Part shown: positions 1 through 16,710 of the stretch, one piece after another
Layout: every line of letters starts with the position of its first letter
Position numbering within the stretch: the first letter of the stretch is position 1
Origin: Nematostella vectensis
Lineage: Eukaryota > Cnidaria > Anthozoa > Actiniaria > Edwardsiidae
Length of the DNA stretch: 64,000 nucleotides
Direction: 5' to 3'
Assembly: GCF_932526225.1 (NCBI RefSeq)
Contig: NC_064034.1
Location: 18,164,927 to 18,228,926 of the forward strand
Notes under the pieces: model-generated
Database searches by the model: none
Told to the model about the DNA's origin: nothing
Seen by the model: the letters and a program-made list of their open reading frames with translations, nothing else
Program-made: the position numbers and the translations under genes

Positions 1-76
1 AAGAAATGGGTAATTTCTTATTAAAGGATCGTCAAATACCATCTTTTTTTCCATATGATTCCTATGAGTGCGCAAC

Positions 77-113
<37 letters not shown>

Positions 114-330
114 CTCCTTGGCGGGCAAGAAATGGGGTAATTTCTTATTAAAGGATCGTCAAATACCAACTTTTTTTCCATATGATTCCTATGACTGCGC
201 CCCCCCCCCCCCCCCCCCCCCCCTCAGTCAATCCTGGGAACGCGCCTGTTATTCCCGAATTTAATTTGCTCACCCCCCCCCCCCCCCTCAGTCATACCTG
301 GGCATATGCTCACCTAACTGCAAGAACCAC
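1..330 (+). repeat. Clustered copies of a poly(C)-containing short inverted-repeat element
   Basis: Two near-identical blocks (about 1-100 and 126-215) share the same A/T-rich body followed by long C runs. The second ends in a motif like AATCCTGGGAACGCGCCTG near 228-247. A third C run with a related end follows at 274-305. The same body and end recur at 16556-16710, 22341-22469 and about 38490-38590, so this is a dispersed family. The first copy is cut by the window edge. C-run lengths may be unreliable in the assembly. Confidence 0.75.
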
Positions 331-741
331 GCTAAGGGAATAAGTGGATATCCCACAGACATCATGAGGGCGGAGTTCCAGGTACATGTTGCCAGCAAGA
401 GAAGTGATGGAAAAGTAAAATGCTTGGGTCAGAAGATTGGTGACGAACCTATTAGAGACAAGAAAAACAAAGCAGTTGAAAAAACACTTTACCAGCCAAA
501 GAGCATGAAAGAGGGAGAATATTCGAAAATTATGATGTCATTGGGGTAAGGTATAATTATTTGCCTAAATCCACCCCATCCCTTGTCATGACAAGGATGG
601 AAAAAAAATGGGGGATTGATTGCATTTAACGAATTTCTGGTATTTTTCAATTTTTATCCACCCTTTTTATGTTTATTTTAGTATAGATCGGCCGTGTTGT
701 GTATTAGCACACTTTACTTAAGTATCATATAACAGAGATGA
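331..741. other. No gene recognised
   Basis: The stretch contains one 61-codon open frame on the plus strand (364-549) with a lysine-rich product that I do not recognise and that lacks supporting context. No further exon of the neighbouring transporter gene was seen here. Confidence 0.5.
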
Positions 742-1203
742 CGTTATTGATAATGATTATTTATAATACCATATAAGGTCATGGAGTATGCCATAAGCTG
801 TAAATACTGTGATTAAAGATCAGTCTATATTCGCAAACCAAGGCGTGCGGTTGTGTTAACTGACTCCAATGAATATATAGCGAAAGACACTAAAGGCCGG
901 GTCTGCTAGCGCATGGTTTTATTTCATATAAAAAATACTTCTGCTCATTGATTTACTTTATGATTTGATCCATCCATCGTTATTGATAATGATTATTTAT
1001 AATACCATATAAGGTCATGGAGTATGCCATAAGCTGTAAATACTGTGATTAAAGATCAGTCTATATTCGCAAACCAAGGCGTGCGGTTGTGTTAACTGAC
1101 TCCAATGAATATATAGCGAAAGACACTAAAGGCCGGGTCTGCTAGCGCATGGTTTTATTTCATATAAAAAATACTTCTGCTCATTGATTTACTTTATGAT
1201 TTG
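742..1203. repeat. Direct duplication of a 226-bp block
   Basis: Positions 742-967 and 978-1203 are essentially identical, separated by a 10-bp spacer made of ATCC units. The near-perfect identity means either a very recent tandem duplication or an assembly artefact. The block lies just beyond the last visible exon of the SLC22-like gene, presumably inside its next intron, and carries no recognisable coding sequence. Confidence 0.92.
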
Positions 1204-1355
1204 CGCCAAAACTAATGGCGGGAAAAATTTAATGCGCGTGAGATTTGCTGGGCTAAAAACAAAAGCTGTTCTCGTAATATTCTGTTTTGTGATTGCGAGC
1301 TGCTTATATCAAACCGGTTTCTTTTATCTGTTTCAAGTTATTCCATATCAATTAC

Positions 1356-7682
<6,327 letters not shown>

Positions 7683-7729
7683 GCCTGCTTTCAGTAAGAA
7701 CAAATATTACTAATACACGTCTTTTTTTT

Positions 7730-7915
7730 TTAAGCGTCAATATATCACCAGTTTACTTCCGGTCAATAACGTAACAATATCCGATGATTTTTAAAGAGCT
7801 TTTTCAAGCATGTTACTGATAATTTAGATCGGATTCTTAAGGATTCTTTTGTCTTTCAACCGCTGAGGTCTCGTCTGCCCAACGGAAGTAAACTGGTGCG
7901 ATATTGCCGCTTTAA
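7730..7915. mobile_element. Short inverted-repeat element with TTAA ends (family A, copy 1)
   Basis: The ends are inverted copies of each other, including CACCAGTTTACTTCCG on the left and CGGAAGTAAACTGGTG on the right, and both are bounded by TTAA. Internal blocks (CGTAACAATATCCGATGA near the left, GATTCTTTTGTCTTT near the right) are shared with the copy at 45706-45958. TTAA boundaries suggest piggyBac-like mobilisation, but no transposase is present. The element lies only 47 bp upstream of the SLC22 start codon, so it is probably in the promoter or 5' leader. Confidence 0.85.
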
Positions 7916-8286
7916 TTACCCATATTGCAGATTATCTGTTGAGGGAGCGAGTTAGGGGATGGGCTTCCTGTAAAAAGATCTTGCATCATTGAGTCCAAAG
8001 AAAAAAAGCTCTTCACATGACAAAACTATTTCAGGACGCCAGTTTCCGTTAGCGTTGTTTATTTGCGGGCTGCTGGGCCCCTTCCCGTGGTAGCAGAGCC
8101 TCCAGACTACTCTCGTCCAGTGACGCTCGGCGAATATGTCGTGACAAGCAAGCGCGGCATTTTAGCTGAGCTAACGGACGAGAGAAGTCTATGATATGTA
8201 TCTCAAAAACATGTATTAGATCGAAATGAAATAAGTCAATGGAAGCTATTATAAAGACAATGCTTGACAAGAGAAACTGACCTATA

Positions 8287-9190
8287 GACGGTTTTCACGA
8301 TGTTGCGCGCGCATCCAAAATGCCGCAGATTGGCAGGCCACAGCTGATCCAAAATGCGCACGAATGTGACTCCAAAACTCAGCGAAGCAAGCAGCATTTT
8401 CTATAGCTTCATCTGCAAACTCCACTTCGTACGCCATTTAAGGTCTTGGTAAAGGTAAATTTGACACCACTGTTTGTTTTTTGTGTTTTTTGCAAAACCT
8501 GTATCAATAGTTCTTAAACTTTATTTTTGCAAAAATAATGTTTCAAGAAATCGAATTCTAAGACGGCTTAAAATGGGCCTTTGCTGTTTCCCGTGAATAA
8601 ACGTCAAATCTTTTACTTTTCTAGCGTATTTTTTGAGGCGAGAACTCGAGCTTGTTGGGCGTAACCTCGCGACGGGTTTTAAGATATCGCCTTCAAATTT
8701 TCGGGATCTGATAGATAATTATGCCATGTCATAAAGTGTGTGAGGAATTTTCGATTTTTGACTGAAGATCGCTTCCATAGCACTTTTCCTGTCCAAATTT
8801 CGCCAGAAATTAGAGTTCCAGCTTTGATTGTTGACATTGTCAAATAAAAAAAAGTCCTCACACGCTTTGGTAGATCATCTATCTGTCACTGAGATGCAAT
8901 TACGCAAGTGCATGCGCAATAACGCGAAGGTACATTACTCTCTAGAGTAATCTCCGTACTTTTGAGTTTGAGGCCCCAAAACTTAAACACGGAATTAGCT
9001 ATCGCAAAAATAAAACTTGCAGGAGATAATTCAATCTTTTATCTTTTATTTGATATATAGTTTGTACATGTAGGGAAAATTGCGGCGCAACAATATTTTT
9101 TTCCGCGGACACGTCGTTTACCTTTACCGTTAAGATCAGTCCACCAGTCCGTGGCATTTTGATGGCGCGCGCAACATCATAAAAACGGTC
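8287..9190. mobile_element. Candidate 0.9-kb element with imperfect ~45-bp inverted ends
   Basis: The left end (GATGTTGCGCGCGCATC...AAAATGCC) and the right end (GGCATTTTGATGGCGCGCGC) are reverse complements over about 45 bases at roughly 75-80 percent identity by eye. No clear target duplication was found, and no transposase frame is visible. It is flanked on both sides by copies of a separate repeat (AGTCAATGGAA..TTATAAA). Confidence 0.55.
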
Positions 9191-9195
9191 TTTTG

Positions 9196-9345
9196 ACAAG
9201 TCAATGGAAACAATTATAAAGACAATAGAATTAGAAGTTCACTGCTTGACAAGAAAAACTGGCCCTTTGACCTAATGAAACAAGTCAATGGAAACAATTA
9301 TAAAAACAAGAAGTCCACTTGTCAAGACGAACTGACTATTGACCT
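9196..9345. repeat. Two direct copies of a ~70-bp unit, third copy at 8236
   Basis: The motif AAGTCAATGGAAACAATTAT occurs at about 9198 and 9271, each time followed by a CTTGACAAG/CTTGTCAAG block. A diverged third copy at about 8236-8283 lies on the other side of the candidate element at 8287-9190. No coding potential was seen. Confidence 0.75.
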
Positions 9346-9583
9346 CACAGACTTCACGTACGTTCAGACACGCAAATAGTTTTAACGATATCGTAATAAA
9401 AAGTCAAAAGGAAAAAGAAATGTGATTTATCCTAGGGTTCACTCAGAGCGATTCAAAAATACTTTTGTCAATAGGCTTGTCTTTAAATATAGTGACATAT
9501 AATTGATGTAGCGCATTTACTTATAATCGGTTTCTCCTACATTTTGTAAACTTAGACATGTTGATTTATCTAAGGCAATAAAG

Positions 9584-9711
<128 letters not shown>

Positions 9712-9959
9712 AAGGGGATTTTAAAATCAAGGGATTATTTTCGTAAAGGGCTGAACCCATGTTTTGAGATTTTTAGGGAATAAAGTTCCATTTATTTTTC
9801 GCCCTAAAAGCTGCAGCGAAATTTCCAGTCCAAATGTTCCTAAAATAGTAGTGGCCGCCGTGGGTTCGAGAAAAGCGGTCGCTAAATGGTGGCTGGCCGC
9901 TTGAATGTGGTCCATCCAACGTACATAGCGAAGTTGTAGATAGCAGATGCTCTGAAGCC

Positions 9960-10340
9960 GACATGAAGGAAAAACATGATTTGACGTTTCCAATAAGCTT
10001 ATTTCTAATCAAATAAGGTGGAAAATTCTCCTCAGTACTTAGTGAAACAAAATATCAAATACGACTTTTTTTAAATTGATGCTACTTTTTGTAAAGTGCA
10101 GAGTCATTGAAATTTGAGCTTTTCGTCCCAGAACTCATACATAGCGCAAGGATGATCAAGGAACGAGTAATCTTTTAAAAAAGCCAAAATCTGGGTATGT
10201 GCATTCCGGCCTCACGTTATTTGTGTTTTGAAAAGAGAAAATCAGTACGAAATACGAGGAACTGGTGGCCATTGTAAGAAATTGTATCTTCTTTCTCCAT
10301 CTCTTCGAAGTGCGCATGTTCAGGGTTTTTCCGTCATGTC
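9960..10340. mobile_element. Non-autonomous DNA transposon with 9-bp target duplication (family B, copy 1)
   Basis: It begins GACATGAAGGAAAAAC and ends in the reverse complement of GACATGACGGAAAAAC. It is flanked on both sides by the identical nonamer TCTGAAGCC (9951-9959 and 10341-10349). A 9-bp duplication is typical of Mutator-like elements. The body is shared, in reverse orientation, with 52328-52697, which lies in a HECTD3 intron. No transposase frame is present. Confidence 0.9.
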
Positions 10341-10349
10341 TCTGAAGCC

Positions 10350-11639
10350 ATATTGGGGGAGAAATAGTTTACAACAGTAGTGGCGATAAAAATCACCCCA
10401 CTAATAATGCATCACGGGTCCTGTTAGATTCGTTATACAGTAGACATCTTCTCTTACCTTTGAAGTAAACAAACTCTTCCGTTCTTAAAAGTGCAAGTAG
10501 TTTGACGTGAGGAGTGCGAACGAAAGATAATCTGACGAGACCTTCGACAAGCCTTTCTATTCCAGTACCTGTCAAACGGGACAAGTACTTCACCAATTTC
10601 ATTACTTAATTTTATTACTCAGTGACGAAAGACTGATAGATAGATATCCTATGTAAGCAGCTGCATATTTTCGCGAGTCAGCGGCTTCACGTAGGTTAAT
10701 AGAAAACCCAGACCTACCACAGGTAGCCCGAGTTATGGAACTAATTAAAACAAGAATTAAACTTCTTGACCCTAAACTACATTAAACTTGGAGAACATTA
10801 CCTACAAATCTCAGGCTCTTTTGTTTTTGTGATTTATTTTCGTCTAAATGCAGTGGAACAATAATGAAACAATGAAATTATTAAAAAAGTGTTAGTAGTG
10901 TGTTTTTAAAAATATTTCTCTATTCCCTCAATGCTGTTGCCTTTCTAAATCAGTGCAGCACATTACCATTTTTGGTAATATCGATTTACCTACTTATAAT
11001 GCAAATATTCAAAATGGCCGCGCGTAGTTTGAAACTTGAATTTGTTTTGTTAGCGAGACTTGGCATCGCAAAAAGTTACCAAAACAGCAAAATATCCTGC
11101 TGAATTCCTGTGTTCGAAAGTAAAAAATCGTTTGGGAAACCTTTTCAAATTGAGCGCTTTTATTTGAGACTGCCGTAAAATCGAACTCTTTTCGTAATGT
11201 TTACGTTTAGAAAAAGAGGAACATGAGTGTGATGGACCAAATTCTACGGCTTAGAACCTTGACAGGATAAAACTAGGATAAATAAGGATCATGGCATACT
11301 AAAACGATCTTCACTACAAGCCGAAATGAGTGCCCACAAGGTATGGTGAGAGCTGAGGAGAGCGGAGGTTGAATTGTGAGAACGGAAGTGCGAGTTAAGG
11401 CCCAACGTCTATACTTCAACACGGAAAAATCGCCGAAGAATAGGCACGAAAATCCGTGTAAACATTTAGCCGAAAAGCATTTTACCCTTCCCTTGTCTCT
11501 GGGGTTCACTTCTTCTCATTCTTTGCCAAAATGTCTTGCCCTTCGACCACCACAACAACAAACTCCACCAAGAATAGATAGCCCCCAAAAGTAACCCAAA
11601 CCCGAGTCCTACTCCTAAAACATACAATAGCTTGAAACT
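10350..11639. other. No gene recognised
   Basis: The open frames here are short (67-78 codons) and overlap on opposite strands (for example around 11273-11594) without recognisable motifs or exon context. Composition is ordinary and A+T-rich. Confidence 0.5.
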
Positions 11640-13180
11640 TGCCAGCCCCGTAAAAAATACTATAGATGAAGCTTTAGAAGGAAAATTTGCTTATCAAATT
11701 AAATTTATTTATTCCCTTTTATAAAAATAACTCTGTCCTCCTCACCTCCAATTCCCTGCGTCAGCACACCACATGTGACATGCCCTCAGTCATCACAACC
11801 TAACTCCCCTTACCGTACATTTCTCAACCTTTAATTTTACACCCCATGCCTTTTCCCAATTGTCTACACACACCATAAAATAATCTCCCTCATTGAGTAA
11901 GCGCATTACATGTCCACTCAAACCAGTGCCTCCCTCTAAACTCTGATTCTAGAGGTGCATAATATGTTAAAATAAGCATTTGCGATAAGAACTTTTTGAT
12001 AAATTAGCCCCCCCTCCCTGCTCATCCTCAAAAATACCCAAACCTGAGTTCTATACATAAAATATACCAAGCTTAGAAACTTACCTCCCAAACAAATACC
12101 CAAACCTAAATTCTATAGCCCAAGCATACAAAATCTTGCTATAAGGGAGCTTCAACTCTTAGATTTGCTTATTAAATCAAATCAATTTTATTTCAATTTT
12201 TATAAAAAAGACAACAAACAAACTCTGCGCAATAGGCAATGAGGAAAAAAATGGGCCTGAAGTATCACCAAATATAAATATTTATTTTCCATACAGTATG
12301 ATATCTATGACTGCACCCCCATACTCCTAGAATCTTCAAGGCCTAGTAATCAAACCTGGTACAAGAGGGGTAAAAAGAAGGGCGTAATATGCTAAAATAA
12401 GCATTTGGTCAAATAAGCCCCTCCCCCCCCCCAAAAAAAAAGAAATACCCACATCTGAGTTCTATACATAAAATATACCAAGCATAGAAACTTACCTCCC
12501 AAACAAATACCCAAACCTACTACCCCAAACATATAAATTCTTACTATCACTATAGTTTTAAGAGGGAGCTTCAACACTCAGACTTGCCTATCAAATTAAA
12601 TTAATTTAATTCCCTTTTTATAAAAAAAAGACTCTTTGCACATTTAATAGAGACTGATGAGAAAAAATGGGCCTGAAGTATCACCAAATATGAGAAAATA
12701 TTTTCCATATGATATCTGCTCTAGTGAAGCTTGGAGCCTCTGGTACCCAGGGTATGACTACACTCCCATTTTCGTATAATCTCCAAGGCCTTGTAATCAA
12801 ACCTGGTACAAGTCTACTTTGTCTTCATAACCCTTAGTCATTACCACTTTGCCCTTACCATGCCTTTTCCTCGCCCTAGTTTACACTCTTTGCCTTTTTT
12901 CCATTTGCCTGCACACACAATGAAATACCCCCTCAATGGCTCTACCTTGGTGTTAGAACCTGTGTATTAAGCACGATTTGTGTCACAAAACTTCCTTTGT
13001 TTGATAAAAAGAATCATGATGAAAACAGAGCTGAATACAATGAAGTCCTTTGGGGATGGTTCTAACACCGAGGTATACATATACCCCTCATTGAATAAGC
13101 ACATTAGATAGCCTCTCAAACAAGTGCCCCCTCTAGAATCCATTTTTAAAAAGCCATAATATGAGCATTTGTGGTAATGA
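11640..13180. repeat. Diverged tandem triplication, period about 410-430 bp
   Basis: The same order of blocks recurs about three times: a TAAATTTATTT/CCCTTTTATAAAA block, a stretch ending in CACACACCATAAAA, a CATAATATG...AAGCATTTG block (11960, 12387, 13150) and GAGTTCTATACATAAAATAT (about 12049, 12458). A piece related to the poly(C) family body (ATGATATCTATGACTGCACC) is embedded near 12300. No coding sequence was recognised. Confidence 0.75.
12943..13075. mobile_element. 133-bp inverted-repeat element inside the triplicated repeat
   Basis: TACCTTGGTGTTAGAACC on the left is mirrored by GGTTCTAACACCGAGGTA on the right (one mismatch). It interrupts the third unit of the surrounding repeat, so it inserted after the triplication began. 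TA at both ends fits a Tc1/mariner-type target, but the length and lack of coding sequence leave the superfamily open. Confidence 0.7.
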
Positions 13181-13900
13181 CTTTTTTTTACAACGAGTAA
13201 TAGCAAACTAATGCAGCAATGTATAATGACTGCCATCCCTGATTTACAGATCATAGCAAATCTATTGATTCCAGGATCAAATATAAACATTTAAACATAG
13301 TACTTCCATGTAGTGTCTTTTAATTGCATACAATAAACAGTGACTCGCGGCCATTCTGTATACGATTTAGCTTTATTTTTTTAATGAGACTCGCTGCCAT
13401 TCTGTATAAGATTCATTTTATCTTCAATATCCCAGCTAAAATTTCTTCTTGGAGTGTCTTCATTTCGAGTGTGAAAGCAAGATAAATCAAGGGAAATTCT
13501 GTGCAGTTGTATAACTCGATGACTGCTAGCAGAGAGTTAAAAAGCGGCGTTCAACATGATTTTCCCGATTTGACGGAACCGCCCTTCCTACTCTGAGTTG
13601 AGGCGTGTCCGCCTATTTTATCAAATATAACCAAAAATGGTAATGTTCCGCACTGTAAATGATGCTATAAATGAATAATAGTAATCATGGTATTACAAGT
13701 TTAAGTGTGGTTTTTAGGAGTGAGGAGACGGGGATTATTTTCGCCCTCGTTTTTTACTTTATGCATAAGCCTTGATCTACCCCCTACCCTATTCTTATCA
13801 AATCATTGTCGAACAACTTAGTAAGGCTACTGATTTTTATAAACTCCTAATTTCCAAAGTAATAAAAGCGTTGAGTGCGTTGAGTTTTATCAAAAGTAAA

Positions 13901-14729
13901 TACAGTTGAAGCTCTCGTAAGCGACCACCTTGGGAACTGAGAATTGCTCTCATTAGCGACCACTGGGCGCCGAAAACTTGAACAACAGGTTACGGGAGCT
14001 TAATTAAAATGGAATCTAAAAATTATCGTAGTAATAACAACGCTGTAATATTTTGGTTTATTGCTTGATTTTAAAACTAGGTATTTGACTTATCATGAGA
14101 GTGAGTTGTTTATTTAATAGCAATTAATTCTACGCAAAGTAGCTCGTTATGCTCGTTTATATCGACGTTAAGCTTTTTGTCATGAGAATATCTTCTGCGT
14201 CTACGACAATCGCATGGCATCTTTTGTTAGCCGATTTCTAAAGCGTGCAACAAACAATTGGATGGCTATTGTAACTGGAAAAAGGATAAATCGTCAAGCT
14301 GGCAATGGACTAGAGATTCCTTGCATTTACAAATTTTCTGGAGACAAAGAAATGTCAATGCCATGGTTGAAATTGAAGTTAGAAATTATGAAATTCTTTA
14401 ATGGTTGCCTATTGGAAAGACAGCTTTTGTGAAACATCATTTATATGTGATTTCAGCATGCATTGGATATGATGTTTATCAGGGGTTGACTGATGTTGTA
14501 AAGCAAAAAATCATTGTGGTCGCTTACGAGAGCTTAAAAGTAAAAGAAAATCTCAGTTGGTGTTTTGAAATTGTGGTCGTTAATGGAGCTGGTCGCACCG
14601 ATAAGTTGGTCGCTTACGAGAGCGTAGAATTACAGAGTTTGTGTGACAATTCAATCGGTGATTCGTGATCGTGGTCGTTATCGGGGCTGGTCGCTTACGA
14701 GAGCGGTCGCTAAGAGAGCTTCGACTGTA
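13901..14729. mobile_element. Non-autonomous element with TA target and CAGTYGAAGCTCTC ends
   Basis: The left end TACAGTTGAAGCTCTCGTAA and the right end GAGAGCTTCGACTGTA are reverse complements with few mismatches, bounded by TA on both sides, as in Tc1/mariner/pogo-type insertions. Subterminal copies of GTCGCTTACGAGAGC occur near 14519, 14610 and 14690. Two short overlapping plus-strand frames (14214-14432 and 14405-14668) show no transposase motifs. Likely a deletion derivative moved in trans. Confidence 0.82.
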
Positions 14730-16555
14730 CGACGTTTGAGAATGATCAATACAGGGACATTTTGAAAAAAATGGAAAAAATGCGAACACAAAAATTTCGT
14801 CTCAAAATGCAAACCACTTAGCAGTTAGCTGCTATGAAATCCATGCGCGGATTCTCAGAATTGACGAAGCGAATGTGTAGAATACAAGTTAAAGTTCTTA
14901 AAACCTTTCACTTACATCAATCTAGCCAAAACAAAGCATAGATAAACTTTGAAATTTTGAAAAGGGAATTGAATTTGGTTGAAATTTGAATTTTCTACAG
15001 ATCTTTGAAAATTTTTCTGGCCGCGCGAAAGGGGATTGAATCGAGTGAATAATTCCAAGAGTTGGCGGGAAAATCTGAAACAACATATTTTCCTTAAATC
15101 CTTTAAAATTCAGAGACGGCAATACCACAAAATATTGGCGAATTTTTTCTATTGCAATGCTACCCACAATGAAGCGAAGAATAATTCTTGATTGAATAAT
15201 CAATAATCAATCAAGAATAATTCTTGATTGCGAATGCAGCGCACACGCACAATGCAAAAACAATTCAAAGACTAAAAAATATCTGCTAAATTTTGCAGAT
15301 TTGTTTTCTAAAGTTAAATAATCATCTGACAACCAGGTTAAAATATAAAGATGACGGTAAAAGTTGTAACCACACAACGTTCTTCAGCAATAACTAAGAA
15401 GACATGAAGATGGGAACCGGTTTATCGCGCGCATATGTTTTCTCGTGTAATTCTTGGGTTTTAGTCACGTGACTTTTGGTGTGTGAATTTACTTCCGGTG
15501 ATGAAGTGGTGGTCAAAACAGCAACGCGCGACAATGGCAGCTGTAGGCGAAAACCAGGTTTCTCCCGTATTTTCCAATTATTTTCGCTCTTTAAGCCTAG
15601 ATATTCGATAGCATTACTTTCTAGAGATGTGTTATTCCAACGGAGTTGACCACTGCATTCTAAAAAAAGTAGATTTTTCAACAGATTTTCAACTTTTATC
15701 CTTCACTAGTCTTTCGCTTGCAGTCCTCTTTTAATTTTTCAAACGAAATGAAAGCTTACAAAAACATACAGTCCCACAAATTTTCGTTTGTGGATGATTG
15801 AAAGACCCCGGTATTAAACGGATGAAAAATGATTGTCTTCTGGTAAGTGTATTTATTATGTTTTGTTCGGCGAAAAACGCGATAATTTTGGAAAAGGATG
15901 AAAATGTGATTTCTCTACTTTGCCCTGCAAAACGGCAGGGGGAAAATCGTAGATATTATTACTCAAGAAAGCTTTATTAAGGTTATTAAGTATCCTGAAG
16001 CCCATCGCTTCTCTACATCAGGTACAAGGTTATTTTAAATCCCTAGGTTTAATTGTATTACATATTACATATCTTACTCAATGAGCTTATTTTGTCGGTA
16101 CATTTGCTGTCTCGATTTAAAATTTCTTAAATCATAGATTTTTAAAATTTTTATCAATCATAGTCATCTTTGCCTTTCAATTGAGGCACTGTTATCACTG
16201 TAAGTAAAGTCCATTTTCTTCAGAATACATGCAAATTTCACCTTCTGTCATCAAAATGAACCAAGATGTGATTATTACAATATTCTTAATCAATCACACA
16301 TATTTGTTATATATCCAGTGCAGTTATGAATATGGGGATATGCCATTGTCTTTATTTACAGGCTGAAATTATATGGCTTTCAAAATTAATAAAGGGGGAA
16401 GGGGTTACATGTCCCACCACCCCCTGCTATGATGCTGTATAAAACCACTTTCTATGGTAAATTTGACAGTATTGCAGAATTCTAGTAAAAGGGTTCCCTT
16501 CTATATTTTTACATTGTTGTCTATTTGATTTGGAAATGGTTGTAAGCATGATATA
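14730..16555. other. No gene recognised; one palindromic AT-rich block
   Basis: A near-palindrome built from TCAATCAAGAAT arms lies at about 15177-15226. A 95-codon minus-strand frame (15394-15681) and short plus-strand frames carry no recognised motif. A block around 15505-15530 (GAAGTGGTGGTCAAAACAG) recurs inverted near 18440, suggesting another diverged dispersed repeat. Confidence 0.45.
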
Positions 16556-16710
16556 CAGACACGTACCCAGGATTGGCTGAGGGGGGCTGGCTGAGAGTCA
16601 TAGGTATAGGTATATTGAAAGAAGGATAGTTCACAATAAGAAATCACCCATTTTTTTGTGGCCAAAGAGGGTGAGCATGCATTCTGTGCACCCTCCTGTG
16701 TACTCGCCTG
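16556..16710 (-). mobile_element. Poly(C)-family short inverted-repeat element, minus orientation
   Basis: It starts CAGACACGTACCCAGGATTG and ends CTGTGTACTCGCCTG, so both ends are variants of CAGGCGCGTACCCAGG in inverted orientation. Flanking pentamers are ATATA and ATACA, a near-matching 5-bp target duplication. The interior matches the repeat at the start of the window in reverse complement. Confidence 0.8.

Noticed and set aside
15394-15681. 95-codon minus-strand frame near an MAAVGENQ-like plus-strand start
   Set aside because: No recognisable product on either strand; part of the block recurs inverted near 18440, suggesting a repeat.
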